The notes beneath the pieces are model-generated. The model did no database searches. It was not told the origin of the DNA and saw only the letters and a program-made list of their open reading frames with translations. The translations under genes and the position numbers were made by a program. Shown here piece by piece: positions 37,838-45,693 of a DNA stretch of 64,000 nt; the stretch's first letter is position 1; the number at the start of each line of letters is the position of its first letter. This DNA is from Pseudomonas fluorescens (lineage in GTDB: Bacteria > Pseudomonadota > Gammaproteobacteria > Pseudomonadales > Pseudomonadaceae), in the NCBI RefSeq assembly GCF_000968015.1, contig NZ_LACH01000008.1, forward strand, positions 165,715-229,714, written 5' to 3'.

Positions 37838-39001
37838 TTAGAAAGAGCGCGGCAGCTCGAGCAGGTGTTCGGCGACGTACGACAGGATCAGGTTGGTGGA
37901 GATGGGCGCTACCTGGTACAAGCGGGTTTCGCGGAATTTGCGCTCGACGTCGTACTCGCAGGCGAAACCGAAACCGCCGTGGGTCTGCAAGCAGGCATTA
38001 GCCGCTTCCCAGGAGGCTTTCGCCGCCAGGTACTTGGCCATGTTGGCGCTGGCCCCGGCGTTGAGGCCGCTGTCGTATTCCTCGCAGGCACGCCAGCGCA
38101 TCAGGTCGGCCGCTTCGATCTCGATGTGCGCTTCGGCGATGGGGAACTGCACGCCCTGGTTCTGCCCGATCGGGCGCCCAAACACCACGCGGTCGCGAGC
38201 GTAGGCACTGGCCTTTTCGATAAACCAGCGACCGTCACCGATGCATTCGGCGGCGATCAGGGTGCGTTCGGCATTCAGTCCATCGAGGATGTAGCGGAAG
38301 CCTTTGCCTTCCTCGCCGATCAGGCTGTCCGCAGGGATTTCCAGGTTGTCGAAGAACAACTCGTTGGTTTCGTGATTGACCATGTTGGCGATCGGCTGCA
38401 CGGTCATGCCATTGCCGATGGCTTCACGCAAGTCTACGAGGAAGATCGACATGCCTTCGGACTTCTTCTTCACGTCGGCCAACGGCGTGGTCCGCGCCAG
38501 CAAGATCATCAGGTCGGAATGCTGAACGCGTGAGATCCACACCTTCTGCCCGTTGATCACGTACTTGTCACCTTTGCGCACGGCGGTTGTCTTTATCTTT
38601 GTGGTGTCGGTACCGGTGGTGGGCTCGGTGACGCCCATCGATTGCAGGCGCAATTCACCGCTGGCCAGTTTCGGCAGGTAGTAGCTTTTCTGCGCCTCGC
38701 TGCCGTGACGCAGCAGAGTGAACATGTTGTACATCTGCCCGTGAACGGTGCCGGAGTTGCCGCCGCAGCGGTTCACTTCCTCCAGGATCACCGAGGCCTC
38801 GGCCAGCCCAAGGCCGGAGCCGCCATATTCGACAGGAATCATCGCTGCCAGCCAACCAGCGTCGGTCAGGGCCTTGACGAAGGTTTCCGGAAAGCCTTTT
38901 TCTTCGTCGACTTTGCGCCAGTAAGCCGCATCGAATTCAGCGCACAGAGCACGTACGCCCTCGCGGATGGCATTGAGTTCTTCAGAGTTACGGTCAGTCA
39001 T
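37838..39001 (-). CDS. Acyl-CoA dehydrogenase-family protein
   Basis: 387-residue flavoprotein of the acyl-CoA dehydrogenase family. FAD/substrate motifs include GVTEPTTGTDTTKIKT, YVINGQKVWIS and RVVFGRPIGQNQGVQFPIAE. The ATG at 39001 follows GAGGAGAATAATA. The usual catalytic Glu loop near the C-terminus (YEGT) reads LYQVAPISTNLIL, and the alternative helix position used by isovaleryl-CoA dehydrogenase appears to be Lys, so the base is not obvious. It lies with CoA-transferase and EtfBA, pointing to oxidation of a short branched acyl-CoA. Confidence 0.88.
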   Translation of the reverse strand: MTDRNSEELNAIREGVRALCAEFDAAYWRKVDEEKGFPETFVKALTDAGWLAAMIPVEYGGSGLGLAEASVILEEVNRCGGNSGTVHGQMYNMFTLLRHGSEAQKSYYLPKLASGELRLQSMGVTEPTTGTDTTKIKTTAVRKGDKYVINGQKVWISRVQHSDLMILLARTTPLADVKKKSEGMSIFLVDLREAIGNGMTVQPIANMVNHETNELFFDNLEIPADSLIGEEGKGFRYILDGLNAERTLIAAECIGDGRWFIEKASAYARDRVVFGRPIGQNQGVQFPIAEAHIEIEAADLMRWRACEEYDSGLNAGASANMAKYLAAKASWEAANACLQTHGGFGFACEYDVERKFRETRLYQVAPISTNLILSYVAEHLLELPRSF

Positions 39002-39067
39002 TATTATTCTCCTCAACGCGTCACGCACGGCATCAGCCCTGCGTGACCGGGTCCGGGCAAAGAGCAA

Positions 39068-39664
39068 TCAGATCGGGTTGAAACCCAAGGCGGCACGAAA
39101 GCGATTCTTGATGTAATGACCATCGCGCGGTGGCAGCACCCGTGGCGGGTTTTCTGCTTTGATCTTGATCGTCGCGAGCTTGACGCCATCGCGGGTCGCA
39201 AAGCGCTCGCGCAGGTCATGTACGCCTTCCATGTCGCGGATTTCATCGGTCCAGCTGAAGCCGCACGTCTTCGCCACCTGGTCCAGGGAAATACCAAAAC
39301 CGGCGTGGCTGACTTGCATGCCGGTTTCACCAAAGTGACCGTTATCCAGTACAGCGATGGTCAGGTTGGCGGGCTTTTGCAGTGCCACCGTGGCCAATGC
39401 GCCGAAGCCCATGAGCAACTCGCCGTCACCGGTGATCACCACCACCGACTTGTCTGGCTGCGCGTTGGCGAGGCCCAACCCGACAGTGATGGCGCTGCCC
39501 ATGGCAGCCCACAGGTAATAATTCAGATCATTGTCACCGGCAGCCATGACGTCGTAGGACGCCGAACCGAGACCCGTCACGACCAGCACGTCTTTGCGGT
39601 CGGCCAGCAAGGCCTTGACCACTTCGCGGCGGCACAGGGTGTGGTTTGCGCTTACTTGACCCAT
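39068..39664 (-). CDS. TPP-dependent 2-oxo acid decarboxylase, beta (pyrophosphate-binding) subunit, ComE/sulfopyruvate decarboxylase-like
   Basis: 198-residue C-terminal-type TPP domain. The cofactor motif begins GDGELLMGFGAL at residues 79-90 and ends at Asn108 (AVLDNGH). Length and sequence match the beta subunit of sulfopyruvate decarboxylase and the C-terminal half of phosphonopyruvate decarboxylase. It overlaps the alpha subunit gene by 13 bases. No sulfolactate or phosphonate genes are nearby, so a different 2-oxo acid with a distal acid group, produced by the aminotransferase upstream, is a better guess. Confidence 0.87.
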   Translation of the reverse strand: MGQVSANHTLCRREVVKALLADRKDVLVVTGLGSASYDVMAAGDNDLNYYLWAAMGSAITVGLGLANAQPDKSVVVITGDGELLMGFGALATVALQKPANLTIAVLDNGHFGETGMQVSHAGFGISLDQVAKTCGFSWTDEIRDMEGVHDLRERFATRDGVKLATIKIKAENPPRVLPPRDGHYIKNRFRAALGFNPI

Positions 39665-40191
39665 TTCTTTTCTCCAATCAGGCGCTGACCGAGCAGCAGG
39701 GCAGTGGACGAATCACCGTTGAAGGCCATGGTCGCGGCACCGTGCAGCAGGGGGGCGACGTCTTCAGGGACGTCCGCGCGCCAGGTCATCACTTTCATCA
39801 GGTTCAGGGAGGCTTCGGTGGCCTGGCCCATCGGGTTCTGCCATGCGTTGAACTCGGCCCAGTCACCGCGCATGGTGACCACCATCAGCAGGGGGAAGCC
39901 GGCACAGACTTGAAGTGCCAGGGTGTTGATGCAGTTACCGACGCCGCTGGACTGCATCAAGAGGGCGCCGCGCTCGCCGCCAAGCCATGCGCCGGCGAGA
40001 TAGCCGATGCCTTCTTCTTCGGTAGTGAGGACGACCGCTTTGATGTCCGGGTCTGCATAGGACATACGGATCGCCGCCGAGTGGCCCGCATCCGGTACGA
40101 AGACCACGTGTTTGACGTCGTGGGCCTTGAGCACGCGGAATACGTCCTCCTGCCAATCCTGTCCCACGGTGTGTTCAGCTTCTGTTGACAT
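39652..40191 (-). CDS. TPP-dependent 2-oxo acid decarboxylase, alpha (PYR) subunit, ComD/sulfopyruvate decarboxylase-like
   Basis: 179-residue N-terminal-type TPP domain. The Glu that activates the thiamine ring lies in LTTEEEGIGYLAGAW near residue 60. The N-terminus includes VFRVLKAHDVKHVVFVPDAG. It pairs with the beta subunit to make a split decarboxylase. A 172-base gap separates it from the aminotransferase gene upstream; a hairpin pairing TGCGTGGC (40311-40318) with GCCACGCA (40338-40345) lies in that gap, so the decarboxylase may start a separate transcript. Confidence 0.86.
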   Translation of the reverse strand: MSTEAEHTVGQDWQEDVFRVLKAHDVKHVVFVPDAGHSAAIRMSYADPDIKAVVLTTEEEGIGYLAGAWLGGERGALLMQSSGVGNCINTLALQVCAGFPLLMVVTMRGDWAEFNAWQNPMGQATEASLNLMKVMTWRADVPEDVAPLLHGAATMAFNGDSSTALLLGQRLIGEKKWVK

Positions 40192-40363
40192 GCCAATCTC
40201 CCAAGCAGTGCTGCTTTTGTGTTTTCACACATTCTGGGAGGGATGGAGGAGAAGGACGACTACCGTTTTTGTCTTTGAGATATGCCCATTTTGTATAGCT
40301 GGGAGGTGATTGCGTGGCATGTCGGGCAACGGCGATAGCCACGCATTATGGGAAGGGAAATGA

Positions 40364-41578
40364 TTAACGCAGAGAGTTGCAGAACCTACGGATCGCCTCG
40401 CAAGCCCGGCGCAATGAAACGTCATCCAGGGCATAGGCAATGCGAATGTAAGGGCCAAGGCCAAAAGCGCTGCCATGCACTACGGCCACATCCGCTTCGT
40501 CGAGCAGCGCATGCGCGACATCTTCGTCGGTGTGCAGTACTCGGCCACCCGGTGAGGTACGGCCGATCAATCCGGCACAGGAAGCGAACGCGTAGAACGC
40601 CCCGGCCGGGCTGACGCATTCAAGGCCTGGGGTGTCGTTCAGCAACGCCACCATCAAATCGCGACGACTCTGGAATGCAACGCGGCTTTCACGGATGAAA
40701 TCCTTGGGACCTTCCAGTGCCGCGCGCGCAGCCTGTTGCGACACAGAGCTGGCGCCGGAGGTTTGCTGACCTTGCAGTTTTTCCATGGCGTCCAGCAACC
40801 AGCGTGGCCCCGTGGCGAAACCGATGCGCCAGCCGGTCATGGCATAGGCCTTGGACACCCCGTTCATGGTCAGGGTGCGCGGTGCCAGTCGTGGCTCAAC
40901 CTGGGCCAGGGTATGGAACACTTGATCGTCGAAAATCAGATGCTCGTAGATGTCATCGGCCAGAATCAGCACGTGAGGGTGAGCTAACAACACCTCGGCC
41001 AGGGCGTGCAGTTCTTCCCGGCTGTACACCGCGCCGGTCGGGTTGGACGGCGAATTGAGGATCAACCAGCGGGTCTGCGGAGTGATCGCCGCGGCCAGCG
41101 CCGAGGGCGTCAGCTTGAAACCGGTGTCGGCATCGCAGGTAACGATTCGGGCTTCACCACCGCACAGTTGAACCATCTCCGGGTAACTCACCCAGTACGG
41201 CGCCGGCACGATGACTTCGTCACCTTCATTGAGGGTCGCAGCCAGGGCGTTGTAGATCACCTGTTTGCCACCGTTGCAGACCAGGGTGTCTTGCCAGGTG
41301 ACGTCCAGGCCGTTCTCGCGGCGGAACTTGGCGGCCACCGCTTCTCGCAGTGAACGTACCCCGGCGACCTGGGTGTAGCGGGTGTGCCCGTGTTCAATGG
41401 CGTGAATGGCCGCTTCGCGCACATGCTGGGGCGTATCGAAATCAGGTTCGCCGGCGCACAGCGAAATGATCTTCGCACCTTGCGCCCGGCGCTCTGCCAC
41501 CCGATCCATGATTCGGTAAGTCGCGGAAGGCTGGGCACCGGCCAGACGCTGATTCAGCCGCTGGATATCGGCGCTCAT
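40364..41578 (-). CDS. Class I aminotransferase (aspartate aminotransferase-like)
   Basis: 404-residue fold-type I PLP aminotransferase of the AspC/AatA (subgroup I-gamma) type. PLP Lys243 is in NGVSKAYAMTGWRIGF; NSPSNPTGAVYS and the C-terminal RIAYALDD follow. The ATG at 41578 overlaps the stop of the preceding RraA-type gene in ATGA, which decides this start over an upstream ATG. Translational coupling to an aldolase of 4-hydroxy-2-oxo acids suggests it deaminates a glutamate-like amino acid to the 2-oxo acid used by the aldolases or the decarboxylase. Confidence 0.9.
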   Translation of the reverse strand: MSADIQRLNQRLAGAQPSATYRIMDRVAERRAQGAKIISLCAGEPDFDTPQHVREAAIHAIEHGHTRYTQVAGVRSLREAVAAKFRRENGLDVTWQDTLVCNGGKQVIYNALAATLNEGDEVIVPAPYWVSYPEMVQLCGGEARIVTCDADTGFKLTPSALAAAITPQTRWLILNSPSNPTGAVYSREELHALAEVLLAHPHVLILADDIYEHLIFDDQVFHTLAQVEPRLAPRTLTMNGVSKAYAMTGWRIGFATGPRWLLDAMEKLQGQQTSGASSVSQQAARAALEGPKDFIRESRVAFQSRRDLMVALLNDTPGLECVSPAGAFYAFASCAGLIGRTSPGGRVLHTDEDVAHALLDEADVAVVHGSAFGLGPYIRIAYALDDVSLRRACEAIRRFCNSLR

Positions 41579-42213
41579 GCGCGGGTTCTCCACTCAGTCA
41601 GGTTCATCAGTTCCAGGGTCGAGCGGCCTTCGGTCAACGCCTGCATCATCTGCGCTTCCTTATTCGCCCGCGCTTCACCTTCGGCCAGGGTGCGTGCCGC
41701 ATCCGCCTTGGGAATGATGATCACACCGTCATCGTCGGCCACCACCCAGTCACCCTGTGCCACGAAGGCACCGTTGAAATTGAACGGTTGCCCCACCGAA
41801 GGCGCACTGGCCTTGACCGTGCCTTTCACCGAGATACCGCGAGCAAACACCGGGAACTGGCGTTTCTTCAGCGCAGCGATGTCGCGTACGCCACCATCGA
41901 TCACCAGCCCGACCACGCCAGCCGTTTCCGCTGCCACGGTCAGCACTTCGCCCCAGTAACCGGCGATAAAGCCACCCGTACCGACAACCAGCACGCTGCC
42001 ACGGGGTACACGTTCCATCGCCAGGTGCAGGGCGAGGTTGTCGCCCGGCGAGCATTCCAGAGGGTACGCGGGGGCGGAGATGAAGGCGCCGTCCCAGATC
42101 GGGCGGATCGCACTGTCGACCGCGCAAGGCAGATGGGACGCTTCATACAGCGTCGAGCTGCCCAGCACTTTTGCCCGCGCATGAAAATCCAGGGGGAGGG
42201 GGAGCATGGTCAT
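41575..42213 (-). CDS. RraA/HMG-aldolase-family protein, copy 1
   Basis: 212-residue member of the RraA family, which includes 4-hydroxy-4-methyl-2-oxoglutarate (HMG) aldolase/oxaloacetate decarboxylase. The active-site loop AGYWGEVLTVAAETAGVVG and the DGGVRD motif are present, so it looks catalytic rather than an RNase E regulator. Its ATG overlaps the stop of copy 2 as TGATG. The three copies are clearly diverged from one another, suggesting different substrates or hetero-oligomers. Confidence 0.87.
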   Translation of the reverse strand: MTMLPLPLDFHARAKVLGSSTLYEASHLPCAVDSAIRPIWDGAFISAPAYPLECSPGDNLALHLAMERVPRGSVLVVGTGGFIAGYWGEVLTVAAETAGVVGLVIDGGVRDIAALKKRQFPVFARGISVKGTVKASAPSVGQPFNFNGAFVAQGDWVVADDDGVIIIPKADAARTLAEGEARANKEAQMMQALTEGRSTLELMNLTEWRTRA

Positions 42214-42875
42214 CAGACTTTCCTCTGCAGGCTGTGGTAACCCAGGGCGGCCCGGGCTTCTTTAAGGGTTTTGCCTTGGCTGATCAGGGCGCGAATGTCG
42301 GCTTCGACCGATTCGATCTGGCGGGCACATGCCGCCACTTCAGCTGCGCGGGCACGGGGGACGATCACCACGCCGTTGGCGTCAGCCACCACGATGTCGC
42401 GGGCACACACTCGGGCGGTGCCGATGGACACCGGCTGGTTGACCGACTGAACCTGTACGCGGTCTTTGCCGGTGCGCATGAAGCGGCCTTTGCTGAACAT
42501 CGGGTAGCCATCGCCCAGTGCTTTGTTCACGTCACGGCAAACACCGTCGATGACCGTGGCAGCGATCTGCCGAGTGCCGGCGTACTGGGTCATGATGTCG
42601 CCCCAGACCGTGCAGTCGGTGCGGCCGCCGTTGTCGATGACCACCACATCGCCAGGTGCCACGTCTTCGATGAAATCGCCCACGGTGCCGGGAGGGACGC
42701 TGGCCGAGACGTACTGCACGGTGAACGCCGGGCCGACGATGACCTTGCTGTAGTTGTCCAGTGGCGCCACGCCGAGGCATTGGCCGGGCAGGCCGAGTTT
42801 GTCCAGCGCATCGGAAACGCCCGGGGTGTCCAGGCCTTCAAACAAGGCGACCAGTTCTTTGTCTTCGATGTTCAT
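42213..42875 (-). CDS. RraA/HMG-aldolase-family protein, copy 2
   Basis: 220-residue RraA-family protein. The catalytic segment reads CTVWGDIMTQYAGTRQIAAT then IDGVCRD, so the metal-binding Asp and catalytic Arg are kept. The stop overlaps the copy 1 start, and its own start overlaps the copy 3 stop (TGATG). The N-terminal ALFEGLDTPGVSDALDKLGL is the usual family start. Likely an aldolase or decarboxylase releasing pyruvate from a 4-hydroxy-2-oxo diacid. Confidence 0.87.
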   Translation of the reverse strand: MNIEDKELVALFEGLDTPGVSDALDKLGLPGQCLGVAPLDNYSKVIVGPAFTVQYVSASVPPGTVGDFIEDVAPGDVVVIDNGGRTDCTVWGDIMTQYAGTRQIAATVIDGVCRDVNKALGDGYPMFSKGRFMRTGKDRVQVQSVNQPVSIGTARVCARDIVVADANGVVIVPRARAAEVAACARQIESVEADIRALISQGKTLKEARAALGYHSLQRKV

Positions 42876-43540
42876 CAGGCGTGCTCCACGTGGATCGCTT
42901 CGAATTGGGTGTCATGCATCACCTCGGCGACGGAGCGACCACTGCGAACAGCCTCGACCATGCCCTCCTGGCGGCGGGTGATGCGTTCGCCAAGGTCGAG
43001 CACTTTCTCGATATAGGCTGAGGGCACAAACACGGTGCCGCAGGAATCGGCGATGACATAGTCGTTCTCGCTGACGTCGACGCCGGCCACGTTGATGGTC
43101 ACGGCGGCATCGATCTGCACCACCCGATTGCGGGCACTGATCATGGTCACGCCGCGGCCATAAACCGGGTAGCCAATCGCCTCGCTGCCGTCGATGTCGC
43201 GGCTGAAACCGTCGATGACCGTGCCGCGCACTTTCTTGCTGGTCGCTGCATTGGCGAGGATATCGCCCCAGCAGGAGATGCCTTCGATTCCACCGGCGAT
43301 CACCAGCACACGATCATCGCTGTCGATTTGTTCCACCACCGGGGTAATCAGGTGAACAGTGGGGACGTTGTCGGATTTAGGAGCCAGCAGCACGGTGCTG
43401 GCGCGGCCGACAATCTTTGGGCAGCTCCACAACGGGCGCAGCCCAACGGTGGCACCCGGTAGGCCGAGGAAGTCGAGCGCATCGGAAACCGTGTTGGTAT
43501 CCAGCGCCGCCAAGCGATCCAGCAAACTCTTATTGATCAT
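42875..43540 (-). CDS. RraA/HMG-aldolase-family protein, copy 3 (first gene of the leftward series)
   Basis: 221-residue RraA-family protein, with LAALDTNTVSDALDFLGLPG at the N-terminus, the SCWGDILANAAT loop and IDGFSRD. It is promoter-proximal, divergent from a LysR gene across about 105 bases. The unbroken translational coupling of copies 3, 2, 1 and the aminotransferase argues that all four proteins are made together. Confidence 0.87.
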   Translation of the reverse strand: MINKSLLDRLAALDTNTVSDALDFLGLPGATVGLRPLWSCPKIVGRASTVLLAPKSDNVPTVHLITPVVEQIDSDDRVLVIAGGIEGISCWGDILANAATSKKVRGTVIDGFSRDIDGSEAIGYPVYGRGVTMISARNRVVQIDAAVTINVAGVDVSENDYVIADSCGTVFVPSAYIEKVLDLGERITRRQEGMVEAVRSGRSVAEVMHDTQFEAIHVEHA

Positions 43541-43645
43541 GGGAAAGCCCCAGTGGTGACGGAGGCGCCCAGTGTCAGCGAGACAATTTGATAGGTATAT
43601 TACTAATCGCAGATGCGTTAGATACGTTAAACCTATGGATTAATC
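43541..43645. promoter_or_regulatory. Divergent promoter region between the aldolase series and its LysR gene
   Basis: Short AT-rich gap typical of LysR-controlled divergent promoters. ATAGGT at 43591-43596 and ACCTAT at 43631-43636 form a widely spaced inverted pair, and TTAGATACGTTAA around 43618-43630 has some dyad symmetry. I expect LysR binding here but cannot define the exact site. Confidence 0.4.
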
Positions 43646-44539
43646 ATGATCAATTTCCGACTGATTCGTCATCTCTGGTTGTTCCTGGCGGTGGCCGAAG
43701 AACAGAATTTCGGCCGAGCGGCCAAGCGGTTGGGCATGTCCCAGCCACCGCTGAGCGAGCAGATCCAGGTGCTGGAACAGGCGCTCAAGGTCAAGCTGTT
43801 TGATCGCTCGCGACGCGGTGCGAAGCTGACCCCGGTGGGGGCGGCGATTCTGCCGGCCGTGCGCAAGTTCGCCGACCAATTGGAGCGCCTGGAACTCGCC
43901 GTAGAGGAGGCGGTGGCGGGGCAGTCGGGGATGTTGACCATCGGCGCGATTTCCACGGCCATGTTTGATGTCTTGCCCGGTTTGATCGAGCAATTGAAAA
44001 GTGATTATCCGCACCTCACTGTGTCCGTGCGGGAGATCGACAGTGTCGAAGCCGTGCCGGCGCTGGAAGCCGGGGACATCGACCTGGCCTTCGCCCGGCT
44101 GGACGGTGATCTGGGAGCGTCGATCAAATCACTGCCGCTGACTCAGGACCGCCTGGTGGTGGCCCTGCCCAGCGATCACCCCTTGGCTGCACGCACGCGA
44201 ATCAGCCTGTCCAGCTTGGCCACTGAACCCTTGGTGATGTTTTCCCGAAAGGTCAGCCCGGTCTACTTCGACAATCTGATCGCGACCTGCCGCGCCAGCG
44301 GTTTTTCCCCGCGCGTGCTGCATGAAGTGCGCTCGGTCGCCTCGCAAATTGCCTTTGTCAGCTGCGGCCAGGGCATCGCACTGGTACCGGCGTCGCTGAA
44401 AAAACTGGCGCCCGACAACGTGGTGTTTCGAGCGCTGAGCCAAAAGCTCAATGTCGTGACCACAGCGCTGGCCTGGAATGCAGATCGGCCCAACCCGCTG
44501 GTGGAAGAGCTGGTCACCCGACTCCAGTCCCGGGCGTGA
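43646..44539 (+). CDS. LysR-family regulator of the aldolase/aminotransferase series
   Basis: 297 residues: N-terminal helix-turn-helix RAAKRLGMSQPPLSEQIQVL and a C-terminal substrate-binding domain. The PPLSEQI form and overall layout resemble regulators of aromatic or dicarboxylic acid catabolism of the BenM/CatM subgroup. It is divergent from the three RraA genes, the standard position for an activator responding to a pathway intermediate. Confidence 0.89.
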   Translation: MINFRLIRHLWLFLAVAEEQNFGRAAKRLGMSQPPLSEQIQVLEQALKVKLFDRSRRGAKLTPVGAAILPAVRKFADQLERLELAVEEAVAGQSGMLTIGAISTAMFDVLPGLIEQLKSDYPHLTVSVREIDSVEAVPALEAGDIDLAFARLDGDLGASIKSLPLTQDRLVVALPSDHPLAARTRISLSSLATEPLVMFSRKVSPVYFDNLIATCRASGFSPRVLHEVRSVASQIAFVSCGQGIALVPASLKKLAPDNVVFRALSQKLNVVTTALAWNADRPNPLVEELVTRLQSRA

Positions 44540-44708
44540 GTCGAGCAGGGCTATGTGCGTGAATAGGCGTGAACAGGCATGATAGGTTCGGCGTATGAAA
44601 GCCTTCCCGTATTAGGAATTTACAGAAGGCTCGATTCCCTTGAAATTGCGAGCCTGGCTGCCGGCAATCCAGGCTCGGCGCTACCTTTTCGTTCAAGGAG
44701 TCAACAAC

Positions 44709-45527
44709 GTGCCTTCTCCAGAAACGTTCACTCATGTGCAACTCCCTCTGACGGTGGAGGGTGTCCAACTGGACGTGGCCGCCATCCATCGCGACGGCGA
44801 CCTTGCGCCGATCGTGTTCCTGCATGGTTTCGGTTCGACCAAGGAGGACTATGCCGACATCGTGCAGCAGTGCGCATTCACCGGTCACCCTTTCGTGGCT
44901 TACGACGCACCGGGTTGCGGCGACAGCCAGTGCAGTGATCTTTCCAGGATTTCCATTCCCTTTCTGCTGCAGACTGCGGTGCAGGTGCTCGAGCATTTTG
45001 GCATCGAGCGCTTCCATCTGGTCGGCCATTCCATGGGCGGTCTGACCGCATTGATGCTGGCGCATCAGTTCCCGGACCGGGTGCTGAGCTTCGTCGATAT
45101 CGAGGGCAATATCGCCCCGGAAGACTGCTTCCTGAGTCGGCAGATCGTTGACTATCCGAGCAACGATCCCGAGGTCTTTTTCGCAGCCTTTATCGAACGT
45201 GCCCGGCACGCTCCGGCGTATGCCAGTGCGCTGTATTCCGCGAGCTTGCGGCACAAGGTGCGTGCCGGTGCCGTGCGAGGGATTTTCCAGTCGATGGTTG
45301 ATCTTTCCGATAATGCCGATCTGATGAGCAAATTCCTCGGGTTGAAGTGCCCACGAATGTTCATGTACGGCGAACAAAACGCGTCACTGTCCTATCTGCC
45401 GCATATCCAGGCCGAAGGTGTCCGGCTGGCCCCCATTCCTGATTGCGGGCATTTTCCGATGTATTCCAACCCCATCGCGATGTGGCAACAGATCGCCGAT
45501 TTCCAGGCGAACAGCCTCACCGGGTAA
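44709..45527 (+). CDS. Alpha/beta-fold hydrolase
   Basis: 272-residue alpha/beta hydrolase. The oxyanion loop is FLHGFGSTKEDY, the nucleophile elbow VGHSMGGLTA, and the catalytic His lies in IPDCGHFPMYSNP. I use the GTG at 44709 because AAGGAG stands eight bases upstream; an in-frame TTG at 44640 would add a non-homologous leader. It could cleave an ester, lactone or C-C bond. No partner enzyme is adjacent, and the next gene is an amino acid:sodium symporter. Confidence 0.83.
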   Translation: MPSPETFTHVQLPLTVEGVQLDVAAIHRDGDLAPIVFLHGFGSTKEDYADIVQQCAFTGHPFVAYDAPGCGDSQCSDLSRISIPFLLQTAVQVLEHFGIERFHLVGHSMGGLTALMLAHQFPDRVLSFVDIEGNIAPEDCFLSRQIVDYPSNDPEVFFAAFIERARHAPAYASALYSASLRHKVRAGAVRGIFQSMVDLSDNADLMSKFLGLKCPRMFMYGEQNASLSYLPHIQAEGVRLAPIPDCGHFPMYSNPIAMWQQIADFQANSLTG

Positions 45528-45693
45528 GCCCAGTCGTCCTGAGGGCTTCCTGATCGTTCGCGGGAGCCTGGCCAGGCCGCGAAGTTGAAATTCAAAAGCT
45601 GATTCAGTCACTTTTCCTGCCTTCGTGCGGCGACGTGTGCAGGTGCGTGCGTGCCTGAAATCCGTGTACCTATAACAACAAGAGGTTCGACCC

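Noticed and set aside
45528..45693. AAGCCC/GGGCTT hairpin after the alpha/beta hydrolase
   Set aside because: Short stem, no T-run; insufficient evidence for a terminator.
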